Source: JBMORL01 sp049322335 (GTDB taxonomy: Bacteria > Bacteroidota > Bacteroidia > Flavobacteriales_D > UBA2798). Taken from it: a stretch of DNA of 64,000 nt. Shown piece by piece: positions 9,731 through 18,443 of this stretch (position 1 is its first letter; each line of letters opens with the position of its first letter). The stretch spans positions 1 through 64,000 of the forward strand of contig JBMORL010000103.1 in the NCBI GenBank assembly GCA_049322335.1. Reading direction: 5' to 3'. A program made the translations under genes and the position numbers. The notes beneath the pieces are model-generated. The model saw only the letters and a program-made list of their open reading frames with translations, was not told the DNA's origin and searched no databases.

Positions 9731-12700
9731 TTACCCTTTCGGCACCGAAGTTTCTACACTGAATTGTGTTTCGGAAATGGGTTTTCCGTTTTTAAAGTAA
9801 GTGTTTCCGCCTTTGTTGATGATCATCAGGTATTCGTAAACGGTGTTCCCTTTTTTCACCATGCGCTGGATAGTAATTTCGGTGGGCTTGCCGTTTACAT
9901 CGGTTTTCTGGAATTGCTTTTCGCTCATCAAAACTCCTTTTTCATCGCTGCCCGGGTTGTTGTCCTGGTACTTGAGGTTTTCCATTTTATCCAGGTTATC
10001 GCGGGTTTTTGCGTGGTTGTTGTCGGCAATATCTTTTTGCGAATTGTTACGGGCTTCTTCTTCGGCTTTTAGTTTTTCGTAATTCTTGTTTCCGTTTTGC
10101 GAAAGTTCTCCCTGTTTTGTTGCGATCTCATTTTCAAGGTCGGTAAATTTATCGTTGGTGCTGTTGATCTTATTGGTTTGCGAATTGGCGGCATTGCTTT
10201 CAAACGAATTTTTATTTTCCGCAATGGTTTTATATTCTTCTACATTTTCCTGGCGTATTTTATCCTGTCCCGCCAGTTGATCGGTTAACTGAAACTGGTT
10301 AGCGTGAAGTTCTTCTGATTTAGCGTACAGTTTCTGGTCTATGCCTGAACTTAGTTCTCCTTCGGCTACATAACGCGCTTCTTTATAGGCGAGCAGGTCG
10401 TTGGTTTTTTCCTGGCGGGTAATGTCTTGTCCGGATAACTGATCCTGAAGTTTGAAATTCTGTAATACGAGTTCATCGCGTTTATCCAAAATTCTTCTGT
10501 CGGAAGTTCCGCTCAGTTCTCCTTCCAGTTCATAACGGGTTTCCTTATAGGCGAGGAGGTCGTTGGTTTTTTCCTGACGGGTGATATCCTGTCCGGCTAA
10601 CTGATCGGTTAACTGGAAATTATCAGCACGCAATTCTTCCGATTTTTCAAAGAGACGTTTGTCTACTCCGTCACTTAATGAATTTTCATGCTGGTATCTT
10701 TCTTCTTTCAGGTTGGCTGTTTGTTCCACTTTTTCCTGGCGCGTTGCATCTTGTCCGGCCAACTGGTCGGTTAACTGGAACTGGTCGGCATGGAGTTGCT
10801 CTGACTTGTTCCAGAGTTTGTTATTAATGTCTCCGCTCAATTCTCCTTCGGCAATGTATCTTTCTTCTTTTAATGTTTTCAGTTCCTGTACATTTTCCTG
10901 CCGCGTGCGGTCTTGTCCGGCTAACGAATACTCCAGTTCAATTTTTTGTTGTGTAAAGTTATTATGGGTTTCCATAATTCTTTTGTTGTAATCGTTACTT
11001 AGTTCGCTTTCGGCTACGTAACGTTCTTCCTTAAAATTGCTGAACTCGGTTACATTATCAACGCGAATGGCTTCACCGTTAGTTCCGATAATGGAAAGAT
11101 TTTCTTTGGTTTCAATAAAGGTGGTGTGATTTTCAAAACGTTTGGTGTCCTGGTTCAATGCATTGTTCATCTGGCTCAGTTCCTTGTTGAGTTTCACCTG
11201 GTCAACAGCTTCGGTATTGGCCTGGCTGTCGTCAAGGTTTTTCTCCACCATCATGCGTTGGGCTTCTTCAATGGAAATATTTACCGGTTTACCGTAATAA
11301 TCTTCTTTTACGATAGGATTATTCAGCGCCATTTCCTGTTTTTTCTTCAGCTCGGCCGCAATGCGTGCATCTTCCAGTTCTTTCATCAGCCGGTCAATTT
11401 CCTCAATGCGTTTGCGTGGAAATTCCTGTTCGGGTTTAAGGTCTGAGGCTTTTACATAATACTCACGTGCTTTTTTATAATTTTCTGTATTGAAATTATT
11501 GTTGGCTTGTGTGATCAGTGAGTTGTATGAGTTGGCTTCAATAGTCCCTTTATTTTCTTCCAGCAGCATTTTGTCAATGAGTGCAATCTGGTCTTTGGGA
11601 TAGATTTCTTCTTTTTTAAATTTTAATGCACGTGTATAAAGATCACGGGCGTCTTTTAATTTTTTATCGTTAAAGTTTCCATCTGCTGCTTTGATGATGA
11701 GTGCATATTGTTCGTCAATGAAGGCAATAGCAGCTTCTTTTTCTTTTTTCGCCTTGGCCAGCATTTTTTCTGCTTCAGCATCTCCGGGTTTGGCATTCAA
11801 AGCACCTTCAAAATTGGTGATGGCATCATCCCATTGTGTGGCGTTGTAATTGGTCATTCCCTTATTCATGAATTCAAGATAAAGTGCTTCGGCTCCCTTG
11901 TTTTTCTCGTATTCTTCTTTTCTTCTTTTAGCTTCTGCAATTTTTTCGTCAGGTAATGTCTCGGTGGGTAATACTATTTTTGCCGCTTCGAAAGTGGAAA
12001 TGGATTTATCGAACTCGTTTGCGTTTAATTCCTTGTCACCTTTTTTCATCAGTTCGGCATACTGTTGTTTTTTGGCAGCAAGGTCGGCAAGGTCTTTTAA
12101 TTTTTCTTCTATCTCTATCAGCCTGTTTTTCGGATAGGGATCGTTGGGTTTTAATTGTTTGGCTCTTTCGTATAATGTTTTGGCTTCGGCATAATTGGCT
12201 TCATCAAAGTATTTGTTGGCTACATTGATGATGTCGTTATACATTTTTTCTTTTTCCTCGTTGGTTTTCGCCTGTAATTTTTCATTGGCAAGATTGATCT
12301 GATCCTGCGGATATTTTTCGGTGGGTTTTACTTTCAGTGCTTCTTTATAAATTTCTTTCGAGGCTTCGTATTCACCGGCATTGAATTGGGCATCAGCACG
12401 GCCGATGATCTCGTTGTATTTTGCGTCTAACTCTTTGTTTTTAGCCTGGGCATCTTTCAATGCTTTTGCTTTTACAATCTGTTCGGCAGGATATTTTTCG
12501 TTTTTCTTCAGGCCCAGCGCAGATTCGTAATTGGAAATTGCATTATCGTAATCAGCATTCGAAAAAGCGGTATTGGCATCGTCAATAAATTTTTTATAAT
12601 TGGCGTCTTCATCCATTTTCAGTTTTGCCTTTTCTATCTGGTCTTTGGGATATTTTTCATCGAGAATAGCCAGTGCAGCATTATAGGAGTTGATAGATTC

Positions 12701-15508
12701 ATTATATTTTGCAGTATTGAATTCGCCATCGGCTTTTAAAATAGCAGCATCATATTTCTTTTTCTTTTCGGCATAGGCAGCATCTTCCAGTTGTTTTTTC
12801 TTTATCGCTTCTTCAGCAGCTTTGATCTGGTTTTTGGGATATTCATCCGATTTTTTGAGATTGGAGGCGATAGTATAATGTTCTATCGCTTCTTTATAAT
12901 TTCCTTTATTGAATTCTTCATCGGCTACTTTTATTCGTGCAGCATATTGCTGGTTCAGGAAGTCTTCTTTTTCTTTCAAACGCTGTTGAGCCAGTTCAAT
13001 TCTTTCAGTAGCGTGTTTGTCATTTTCTTTATAAGAAAGCGCTTGTGTGTAATCGTCAATAGCCAATTTAAAATCGCCTGCATCAAATTCCTTATCGGCT
13101 TTAGCGATAAATTCCTTGTATTTGGCATCTTTCTCAGCGGCTGCCATTTTCAATGCATCTTCTTCAGCTTTTTTCGCTTTGGCGGCTGTAATCTGGTCGT
13201 TGGGATATTTGTCGGTTTTTATTTTCAGCGCTTCCTGGTATTTGGTAATGGCATTGTCCCATTTCGAACTATTAAATTCTTTATCTGCGGCAGTTATCAG
13301 GTTGTTATACTGTTGGTCTTTGGCTTTGGCCAATGCATCATCTTCTTTTCCTTTTCTCGCTTTGGCCAGCTGATCCTGCGGGTATTTATCAGCTTTTATT
13401 TTTAAAGCTGCCTCGTAATTGGTAATGGCATTGTCATAATCTTTTCCATTCAGCGCATCATCGCCTTTTTGTACCAGGGTTTTGAAATCTGATTCCTTTG
13501 CCAGTTCGTCTTTTGCTTTTTGTATCTGGTCTTTGGGAAGCTGTTCGTCTTTCAGTGTCAGTGCTTCTTCGTACTTTGCAATGGCTTCGTTGTATTTTTT
13601 GGCAGTGAAATCGGCATTGGCTTTGGTGATGATGTCGTTGTATTTTTTATCCAGCTCGGCTTTATTTTTTGCCAGTTCTTCTTCTTCTTTAATTTTTGCC
13701 CTTGCAGCTATAATCTGGTCTTTTGGATATTGCTCGGTGGGAATTATTTTTCCTGCCGCTTCATAACCGGTAATGGCTTTGGCCCAGTTTTTTGCATTGA
13801 AATCGGCATCGGCAATGGCCAGGGCAGCATCATATTGTTCTTTCAGTTTTTTCTTCGCTTCTTCATCTTTGGCCAGATCTTCTTCCTTTTTCTTTTCGGC
13901 TTTGGCTTTTGCAATTTGTTCTCCGGGATATTTTTCCGTGGGTTTTAATTTTTGAGCAGCTTCATAATTGGATATTGATTTATCCCATTGTTTGTTTCCG
14001 AAATCGCCATCGGCCTTATCAATTAGTTCTTTATAATCTTTTTCCAGTTTTTCCTTTGCTTCATTGGCTTTGGCAAGGTCCTCAGCATCCTTTTTTAATT
14101 TTTTTGCCTTCTCAATTTGGGCCGGAGGATAGGTTTCTTTCGGTTTGAGGACTAAAGCAGCTTCGTAAGTGGCAATGGATTTATCGTATTCTGCACCGGC
14201 TAATTCACCGTCTGCTTTTTTAATGAGTTCCGCATATTCCTTGTCAATTCTCTCTTTTTCTATCCTGTCTTTTTCTGCAGTAAGGGCTTCTTCGTTTTTC
14301 TTTTTGGCAATTTCTATTTGCGATTTCGGATAAGGATCGTCTTTTATATTCAAAGCACCTTCATAGCCTTTAATGGCTGCTTCATATTTTCCTGCTTTAA
14401 AATCTACATCGGCTTGTTTAATAAGACTGGTGTATTCAGCTTCTTTTTTTCCGATGGCATCTTTTTCTGCTTTTGCTTTTGCTTCCAGGTCTTTGGGTTC
14501 CTGCTCGGCAGGTTTTAATTTTCCGGCATCCTGGAAACTTTTTATGGCAGCATCATATTGTTTATCGAGTAATTGTTTGTTTCCTGTGGCTAAAAGTTCA
14601 TTGTATTTTTTATCGGCTTCAAGCTGTGCCGCTATTAATCCGTCTATTTCGTTAATTCTTTTGGTGGGATGCGGATCGGTTTTTATTTTCAGTGCTTCCT
14701 GGTATTGTGTTTTTGCAAAAGCATAATCCTTGGTGGCAAATGCTTTGTCGGCTTTGTCAATAAATTCTTTATATAGTTGCTCTTTATTTTTATTGGCTTC
14801 AAATTCTTTTTGTTTGTTTTTTGTGGCTTCCAGCTTTGTTGTTACAGCGGGATCATCTTTTATTTTCAATGCTTCGGTGTAACTATTGATGGCAGTATTG
14901 AAATCGGGACTTGTCAATGCAGCAGCTTTATCTCCTGCGGCTACCAGTTCATTGAATTTTTTATCGGCCTCTTCGTTTTTCTTTTTGTCCTGCTCTACTT
15001 TTGCAAGCAGCTTATTGAGTTCGTCAATGTATTTATCGGTGACTTTAAAATCCCAGTTAAGGTCCTGTGTTTTTTTATCAAAACGTATTTGACCCGTTGG
15101 CAGATTTTCGAGAGTGGTAACGATAGAAGAAATAGTGGGATCGGGATTTTTTGGTTGTTCTACCAATGTCATGTCCAATGGTATATCCTGTCCTTTTTCG
15201 TATTGGTATTCGGTGGGAATTCCGGTCAGATCTACATCAATGTAACGGGGAATAAACCCGGGTTGCCTGAAAACGATAGTATACTTGGCATCCAGTTCCA
15301 GTTCCAGTTTAAATTTTCCATTTCCACCCGAGGTTTTATTGGCAACAGTAGAACCGTTTTTCTTTACCTCAATAGCCACCCCGCTCATGGCCTGGCCGGT
15401 TACTTTATTGGAAACTTTTCCATCTACAAATCCATATACTTTCCCCTGCGACCATGCCAAATGGCCGGTAAATAACATTAAAGCAATAATAATCAGGCGT
15501 TTAGCCAT
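9731..15508 (-). CDS. Giant exported TPR-like repeat protein with C-terminal 54-residue tandem repeats
   Basis: I place the start at the ATG at 15508, which gives a clean signal peptide (MAKRLIIIALMLFTGHLAWS). The upstream in-frame ATG at 15562 adds 18 residues that spoil it. About 1925 residues. A carboxypeptidase-regulatory-like beta domain comes first (VYGFVDGKVSNKVTGQAMSG). About 20 TPR-like units of 53-70 residues follow, each carrying a core like YDxAIxxYExALxLK, then a YPKDQI loop and a charged Lys/Glu/Ala helix that links to the next unit. Then come four full 54-residue repeats (KEERY, EGELS, KSEEL, FQLTDQLAGQD and TRQE blocks) at about 10250-11010. The C-terminus is a long coiled coil plus a small globular tail. 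Likely a periplasmic or surface-bound structural or scaffolding protein. No enzymatic motif is seen. Confidence 0.9.
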   Translation of the reverse strand: MAKRLIIIALMLFTGHLAWSQGKVYGFVDGKVSNKVTGQAMSGVAIEVKKNGSTVANKTSGGNGKFKLELELDAKYTIVFRQPGFIPRYIDVDLTGIPTEYQYEKGQDIPLDMTLVEQPKNPDPTISSIVTTLENLPTGQIRFDKKTQDLNWDFKVTDKYIDELNKLLAKVEQDKKKNEEADKKFNELVAAGDKAAALTSPDFNTAINSYTEALKIKDDPAVTTKLEATKNKQKEFEANKNKEQLYKEFIDKADKAFATKDYAFAKTQYQEALKIKTDPHPTKRINEIDGLIAAQLEADKKYNELLATGNKQLLDKQYDAAIKSFQDAGKLKPAEQEPKDLEAKAKAEKDAIGKKEAEYTSLIKQADVDFKAGKYEAAIKGYEGALNIKDDPYPKSQIEIAKKKNEEALTAEKDRIEKERIDKEYAELIKKADGELAGAEYDKSIATYEAALVLKPKETYPPAQIEKAKKLKKDAEDLAKANEAKEKLEKDYKELIDKADGDFGNKQWDKSISNYEAAQKLKPTEKYPGEQIAKAKAEKKKEEDLAKDEEAKKKLKEQYDAALAIADADFNAKNWAKAITGYEAAGKIIPTEQYPKDQIIAARAKIKEEEELAKNKAELDKKYNDIITKANADFTAKKYNEAIAKYEEALTLKDEQLPKDQIQKAKDELAKESDFKTLVQKGDDALNGKDYDNAITNYEAALKIKADKYPQDQLAKARKGKEDDALAKAKDQQYNNLITAADKEFNSSKWDNAITKYQEALKIKTDKYPNDQITAAKAKKAEEDALKMAAAEKDAKYKEFIAKADKEFDAGDFKLAIDDYTQALSYKENDKHATERIELAQQRLKEKEDFLNQQYAARIKVADEEFNKGNYKEAIEHYTIASNLKKSDEYPKNQIKAAEEAIKKKQLEDAAYAEKKKKYDAAILKADGEFNTAKYNESINSYNAALAILDEKYPKDQIEKAKLKMDEDANYKKFIDDANTAFSNADYDNAISNYESALGLKKNEKYPAEQIVKAKALKDAQAKNKELDAKYNEIIGRADAQFNAGEYEASKEIYKEALKVKPTEKYPQDQINLANEKLQAKTNEEKEKMYNDIINVANKYFDEANYAEAKTLYERAKQLKPNDPYPKNRLIEIEEKLKDLADLAAKKQQYAELMKKGDKELNANEFDKSISTFEAAKIVLPTETLPDEKIAEAKRRKEEYEKNKGAEALYLEFMNKGMTNYNATQWDDAITNFEGALNAKPGDAEAEKMLAKAKKEKEAAIAFIDEQYALIIKAADGNFNDKKLKDARDLYTRALKFKKEEIYPKDQIALIDKMLLEENKGTIEANSYNSLITQANNNFNTENYKKAREYYVKASDLKPEQEFPRKRIEEIDRLMKELEDARIAAELKKKQEMALNNPIVKEDYYGKPVNISIEEAQRMMVEKNLDDSQANTEAVDQVKLNKELSQMNNALNQDTKRFENHTTFIETKENLSIIGTNGEAIRVDNVTEFSNFKEERYVAESELSNDYNKRIMETHNNFTQQKIELEYSLAGQDRTRQENVQELKTLKEERYIAEGELSGDINNKLWNKSEQLHADQFQLTDQLAGQDATRQEKVEQTANLKEERYQHENSLSDGVDKRLFEKSEELRADNFQLTDQLAGQDITRQEKTNDLLAYKETRYELEGELSGTSDRRILDKRDELVLQNFKLQDQLSGQDITRQEKTNDLLAYKEARYVAEGELSSGIDQKLYAKSEELHANQFQLTDQLAGQDKIRQENVEEYKTIAENKNSFESNAANSQTNKINSTNDKFTDLENEIATKQGELSQNGNKNYEKLKAEEEARNNSQKDIADNNHAKTRDNLDKMENLKYQDNNPGSDEKGVLMSEKQFQKTDVNGKPTEITIQRMVKKGNTVYEYLMIINKGGNTYFKNGKPISETQFSVETSVPKG
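10250..11010 (-). repeat. Tandem 162-bp coding repeat
   Basis: Within the giant protein gene, blocks encoding DQLAGQD followed by TRQEK recur every 162 bp (near 10255, 10417, 10579, 10741 and 10903). Each unit encodes 54 residues. The copies are similar but not identical at the DNA level, as expected for an older internal amplification under coding constraint. Confidence 0.85.
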
Positions 15509-15573
15509 ATTGCAAAAGGGGTTTATTAAATAACTGTACACTTTACTACCTCCGGGGTTCAACTGAAGTCATA

Positions 15574-15581
15574 CAAATATC
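15574..15581 (-). promoter_or_regulatory. Near-consensus -7 element for the giant repeat-protein gene
   Basis: Reads GATATTTG on the minus strand, one base away from TAnnTTTG, 66 bp ahead of the ATG at 15508. No matching -33 element is clear, so this is a weak call. Confidence 0.3.
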
Positions 15582-15638
15582 GTGAAAATTTCTCTATGTT
15601 TAGGCCCTTGTCTCACCCCCTGATATTTAACCGGAAAA

Positions 15639-16772
15639 ATGCAATTAAGTTACTGGGAAAAAGAGAGTTTTTTTGAACAGGTGGATGCCTGTGTGATCGG
15701 AAGTGGCATTGTAGGACTTTCTGCCGCTATCGAACTAAAGAAAATTCGTCAGGATTGGAATGTTTTGGTACTGGAAAGAGGTTTTTTGCCTTATGGAGCC
15801 AGTACACGCAATGCAGGATTTGCCTGTTTTGGCAGCGTTACCGAGTTGCAGGACGATCTTTTGAAACAAAGTGAAAAAGATGTTTTTTCGCTGGTGGAAT
15901 GGCGTTGGAAGGGATTACAAAACCTGAGAAATTTATTGGGAGATGAAAACATCGGTTTTTGCCTTTGCGGAGGTTATGAGCTGTTTACCACCAAAGATGA
16001 ATTTGAAAAAGCGTACGTTTCTGTCCATGAATTTAATCGCATTTGTGAAAATATTATTGGTAAGGAGGTTTATTCGGATGCTTCACAAAAAATAAACGAT
16101 TTTGGATTTAAAAATGTATCAGGAATGATCCTTAACCGTTATGAAGCGCAGGTAAATACAGGGAAAATGATGAAAAACCTGCTGAAACTGGCTTACGCAA
16201 GCGGGGTGACCGTTATGAACGGGGTGGATGTGGAAACTATAAACGGGAAATCAGTAAAACTAAAAAATGGAATTGTTTTTGATGCCGGAAAAATTATCAT
16301 AACGGTAAACGGATTTGCGAAACAATTTTTGCCTGAACTGGATGTGGAGCCCGCCCGTGCACAGGTGCTGGTAACTTCCGAAATAAATGACCTGCCGTTC
16401 GAAGGCACTTTTCATTATGAAAAGGGCTATTATTATTTCCGAAATGTGGGTAAACGCGTACTTTTTGGCGGAGGAAGAAATCTCGATTTTGACGGGGAAC
16501 GTACAACGGACATGGGACAAACATTGCCCATCCAAAACCAACTGGAGTCGTTACTTCGCGGGATGATTTTGCCTGGAAAAGAATATAAAATTGAACAGCG
16601 CTGGAGTGGCATTATGGGAGTGGGTTCTACCCGGAGTCCTATTGTGAAACAAATCAGTGAAAACTTGTTTTGCGCAGTGAGAATGGGAGGAATGGGAGTG
16701 GCTATCGGATCGTTGGTAGGGAAGGAAGTGGCGGAGTTAACAGCCGGCAGTGACAGTAGACAGTGGCAGTAG
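15639..16772 (+). CDS. FAD-dependent oxidoreductase of the DAO (D-amino acid oxidase) family
   Basis: 377 residues, cytoplasmic. The N-terminal Rossmann dinucleotide-binding motif is clear (VIGSGIVGLSAAIEL, about residues 20-34), followed by a conserved acidic strand end (VLVLERG) and STRNAGFACFGS, typical of glycine oxidase and sarcosine oxidase-like proteins of the DAO fold. The C-terminal half holds the substrate domain and the second FAD contact (WSGIMGVGSTRSPIVKQI, then MGGMGVAIGSLVGKEVAEL). The substrate is probably an amino acid or N-methyl amine and cannot be set from sequence. The last dozen codons (GSDSRQWQ) come from a repetitive CAGTGACAGTAGACAGTGGC tract and look like an extension past the ancestral end. 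It is divergent from the giant repeat protein gene. Confidence 0.9.
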   Translation: MQLSYWEKESFFEQVDACVIGSGIVGLSAAIELKKIRQDWNVLVLERGFLPYGASTRNAGFACFGSVTELQDDLLKQSEKDVFSLVEWRWKGLQNLRNLLGDENIGFCLCGGYELFTTKDEFEKAYVSVHEFNRICENIIGKEVYSDASQKINDFGFKNVSGMILNRYEAQVNTGKMMKNLLKLAYASGVTVMNGVDVETINGKSVKLKNGIVFDAGKIIITVNGFAKQFLPELDVEPARAQVLVTSEINDLPFEGTFHYEKGYYYFRNVGKRVLFGGGRNLDFDGERTTDMGQTLPIQNQLESLLRGMILPGKEYKIEQRWSGIMGVGSTRSPIVKQISENLFCAVRMGGMGVAIGSLVGKEVAELTAGSDSRQWQ

Positions 16773-16789
16773 GGAGTTCTCAGGCTTTT

Positions 16790-16836
16790 GTCTAACATCT
16801 AACACCACGCCAGTGCGCGTGGCAAGTCTAACATCT
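16790..16836. repeat. Short direct repeat and hairpin before the CDF gene
   Basis: GTCTAACATCT occurs at about 16790 and again at about 16826, and between them CCACGC and GCGTGG form a small hairpin (16806-16823). The same phrase recurs on the minus strand inside the signal-peptide region of the gene at 48264. It may be a dispersed short intergenic repeat and could also terminate the upstream transcript. Confidence 0.4.
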
Positions 16837-16841
16837 CTTCC

Positions 16842-16849
16842 TATCTTTG
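16842..16849 (+). promoter_or_regulatory. -7 promoter element TATCTTTG for the CDF transporter
   Basis: A full match to TAnnTTTG only 5 bp before the ATG at 16855. Transcription would begin at or next to the start codon, suggesting a leaderless or nearly leaderless mRNA. Confidence 0.5.
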
Positions 16850-16854
16850 CTTAA

Positions 16855-17826
16855 ATGAAAAATCTCAGCCTCCAGTTCATTATTCTGGTTACCGGCATTT
16901 TGTTGCTGGTGATAAAATTTATTGCCTGGTGGCTTACTTCTTCCAATGCTATTTTAACCGATGCCAGTGAGAGTATTGTGAATGTGGTGGCGGGCGCTTT
17001 TGCCCTGTACAGTTTATGGCTCTCACAAAAACCGCGCGACCTCGATCATCCCTACGGACATGGAAAAATAGAATACATCTCAGCGGGAATAGAAGGAGCG
17101 CTTATAACGGTAGCCGGACTTACGATGATCGGAAAGGCTTCATGGAACTTTTTTTATCCTGTAGAACTTACTCATCTTGATACAGGTATCATCCTGGCCG
17201 GTTTCAGCGGACTGGTGAATTTTGTTATGGGTTGGATGTTGGTGAAAAGATCGGAAAAGAAAAACAATCTTATCATGAATGCCAGCGGAAAACACCTGCT
17301 TTCGGATGCACTGTCCAGCGCTGGAATGATCGCAGGATTACTGGTGATGTTGTTTACGGATATGTTTTGGCTGGATAATGTGATTGCTGTCACTTTTGGA
17401 CTTCTTATCATTTATATGGGAATAAAGCTGGTGCGCAGTTCGCTGAAAGGCGTGATGGACGAATCGGATGAAAAACTATTGAAACAGATTATTTCATCAC
17501 TCGATAAAAACAGGCAGCCACAATGGATCGACCTGCATAATGTACGCGTGATAAAATACGGAGAAACACTGCATGTGGATTGCCATGTTACACTTCCCTG
17601 GTATATTTCATTAAAGGAAGCGCACGATGAAGTGGAAGCTATTGAACAGGCGGTAAACAAAGAGTCGGAAATGAATGTTGAATTTTTCATTCACTCCGAC
17701 CCTTGTATTCCATCCTCGTGTTCGGTATGCCAGCTCACTCAATGCCACCACCGTAAGCAGGCGTTCAAACAACGGATAGAATGGAACATCAGTACCGCTC
17801 TTCAGAACCTGAAACACTCTGCCTGA
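16855..17826 (+). CDS. Cation diffusion facilitator (CDF) family metal transporter
   Basis: 323 residues with the CDF layout: about six membrane helices in residues 5-200, then a cytoplasmic ferredoxin-like dimerisation domain. The first metal-site helix reads TDASESIVNVVAG, the loop after it DHPYGHGKIEY is a family signature, and the fifth helix carries HLLSDALSSAG (an HxxxD metal pair). These proteins use the proton gradient to export divalent ions such as Zn, Fe, Mn or Co. The C-terminus is unusually cysteine- and histidine-rich (PCIPSSCSVCQLTQCHH, about residues 280-296), a possible extra metal-binding tail. The metal cannot be fixed from sequence. The gene ends one base from the convergent DUF2892 gene. 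Confidence 0.93.
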   Translation: MKNLSLQFIILVTGILLLVIKFIAWWLTSSNAILTDASESIVNVVAGAFALYSLWLSQKPRDLDHPYGHGKIEYISAGIEGALITVAGLTMIGKASWNFFYPVELTHLDTGIILAGFSGLVNFVMGWMLVKRSEKKNNLIMNASGKHLLSDALSSAGMIAGLLVMLFTDMFWLDNVIAVTFGLLIIYMGIKLVRSSLKGVMDESDEKLLKQIISSLDKNRQPQWIDLHNVRVIKYGETLHVDCHVTLPWYISLKEAHDEVEAIEQAVNKESEMNVEFFIHSDPCIPSSCSVCQLTQCHHRKQAFKQRIEWNISTALQNLKHSA

Positions 17827-17827
17827 A

Positions 17828-18037
17828 TCAGGCTTTTCTCAGCGGACAGGTGGTTATTCCGAATAATGCATAAAGCGGACAAAAACCGGAAAAACTGGTG
17901 AGAACAAATACTCCGCTTATGATTAATGCAATTATTCCCAATGTTCCCGGGATTACGTTTGTAACAAACAATGCTGCCAAAACCAAAGCAATCATCAACC
18001 GTATTGCCCTGTCTGAACCACCTAAATTCTTTTTCAT
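17828..18037 (-). CDS. DUF2892 (YgaP-type) small membrane protein
   Basis: 69 residues. It starts MKKNLGGSDRAIRLMIAL, then two hydrophobic helices (ALVLAALFVTNVIPGTLGII and IALIISGVFVLTSFSGF), then CPLYALFGITTCPLR with two cysteines. This is the usual form of DUF2892, an inner-membrane module also found fused to rhodanese domains. Its function is not established. It is convergent with the CDF gene, with one base between the stops, so both transcripts must overlap at their 3' ends. Confidence 0.88.
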   Translation of the reverse strand: MKKNLGGSDRAIRLMIALVLAALFVTNVIPGTLGIIALIISGVFVLTSFSGFCPLYALFGITTCPLRKA

Positions 18038-18443
18038 AATTATTTAATTTATTTGATTCAAAGGTCAGCGAAGTTCAGTAAAGAAAAATTGACCTGGGAC
18101 GTAAAACAGACTGATCTTAATCAGCAGTTTTAGATTTTGACTTTTATGCGGAACTGCATTTTTTACCTGGTAACAGAATGAAACATCGGATTATTGATTA
18201 ATAAACTTATTAACGCTGAACAAAATTTTGAAAGGGTATCTGATCATCAAAAACCTTTAATATTTAACATTAAGGTGAAAAAAATTGCATTTTTCATTGA
18301 ATACCAGTCGATTAAATAAATCGATTAATCTGTTTAAAATCCTGCTTGATCGGGGCTTTCACCTTGTTTATCAAAATATGCCGAAAATCAGCTGTTTTAA
18401 CGGTAAATACCCTTAATTTTAGTATCTCCAACCCAGGCCCAGA
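18038..18443. other. 406-bp AT-rich gene-free region with two inverted repeats
   Basis: This gap lies between divergent genes (DUF2892 leftward, T9SS cargo rightward). It holds TTAATAA-AC-TTATTAA at 18198-18213 and TCGATT-AAATA-AATCGA at 18308-18324, both of which could be regulatory sites. I see no clear TAnnTTTG element before 18444 and no coding sequence. Confidence 0.5.

Noticed and set aside
12791..15475. Long plus-strand ORFs opposite the giant repeat gene
   Set aside because: They are Phe/Ser-rich mirror images of Lys/Glu-rich codons on the minus strand and have no start signals or family resemblance.
9731..15508. A CRISPR-like or satellite array
   Set aside because: The periodic signal follows the coding frame, the units are 160-200 bp with non-identical copies, and there are no identical short repeats with unique spacers.
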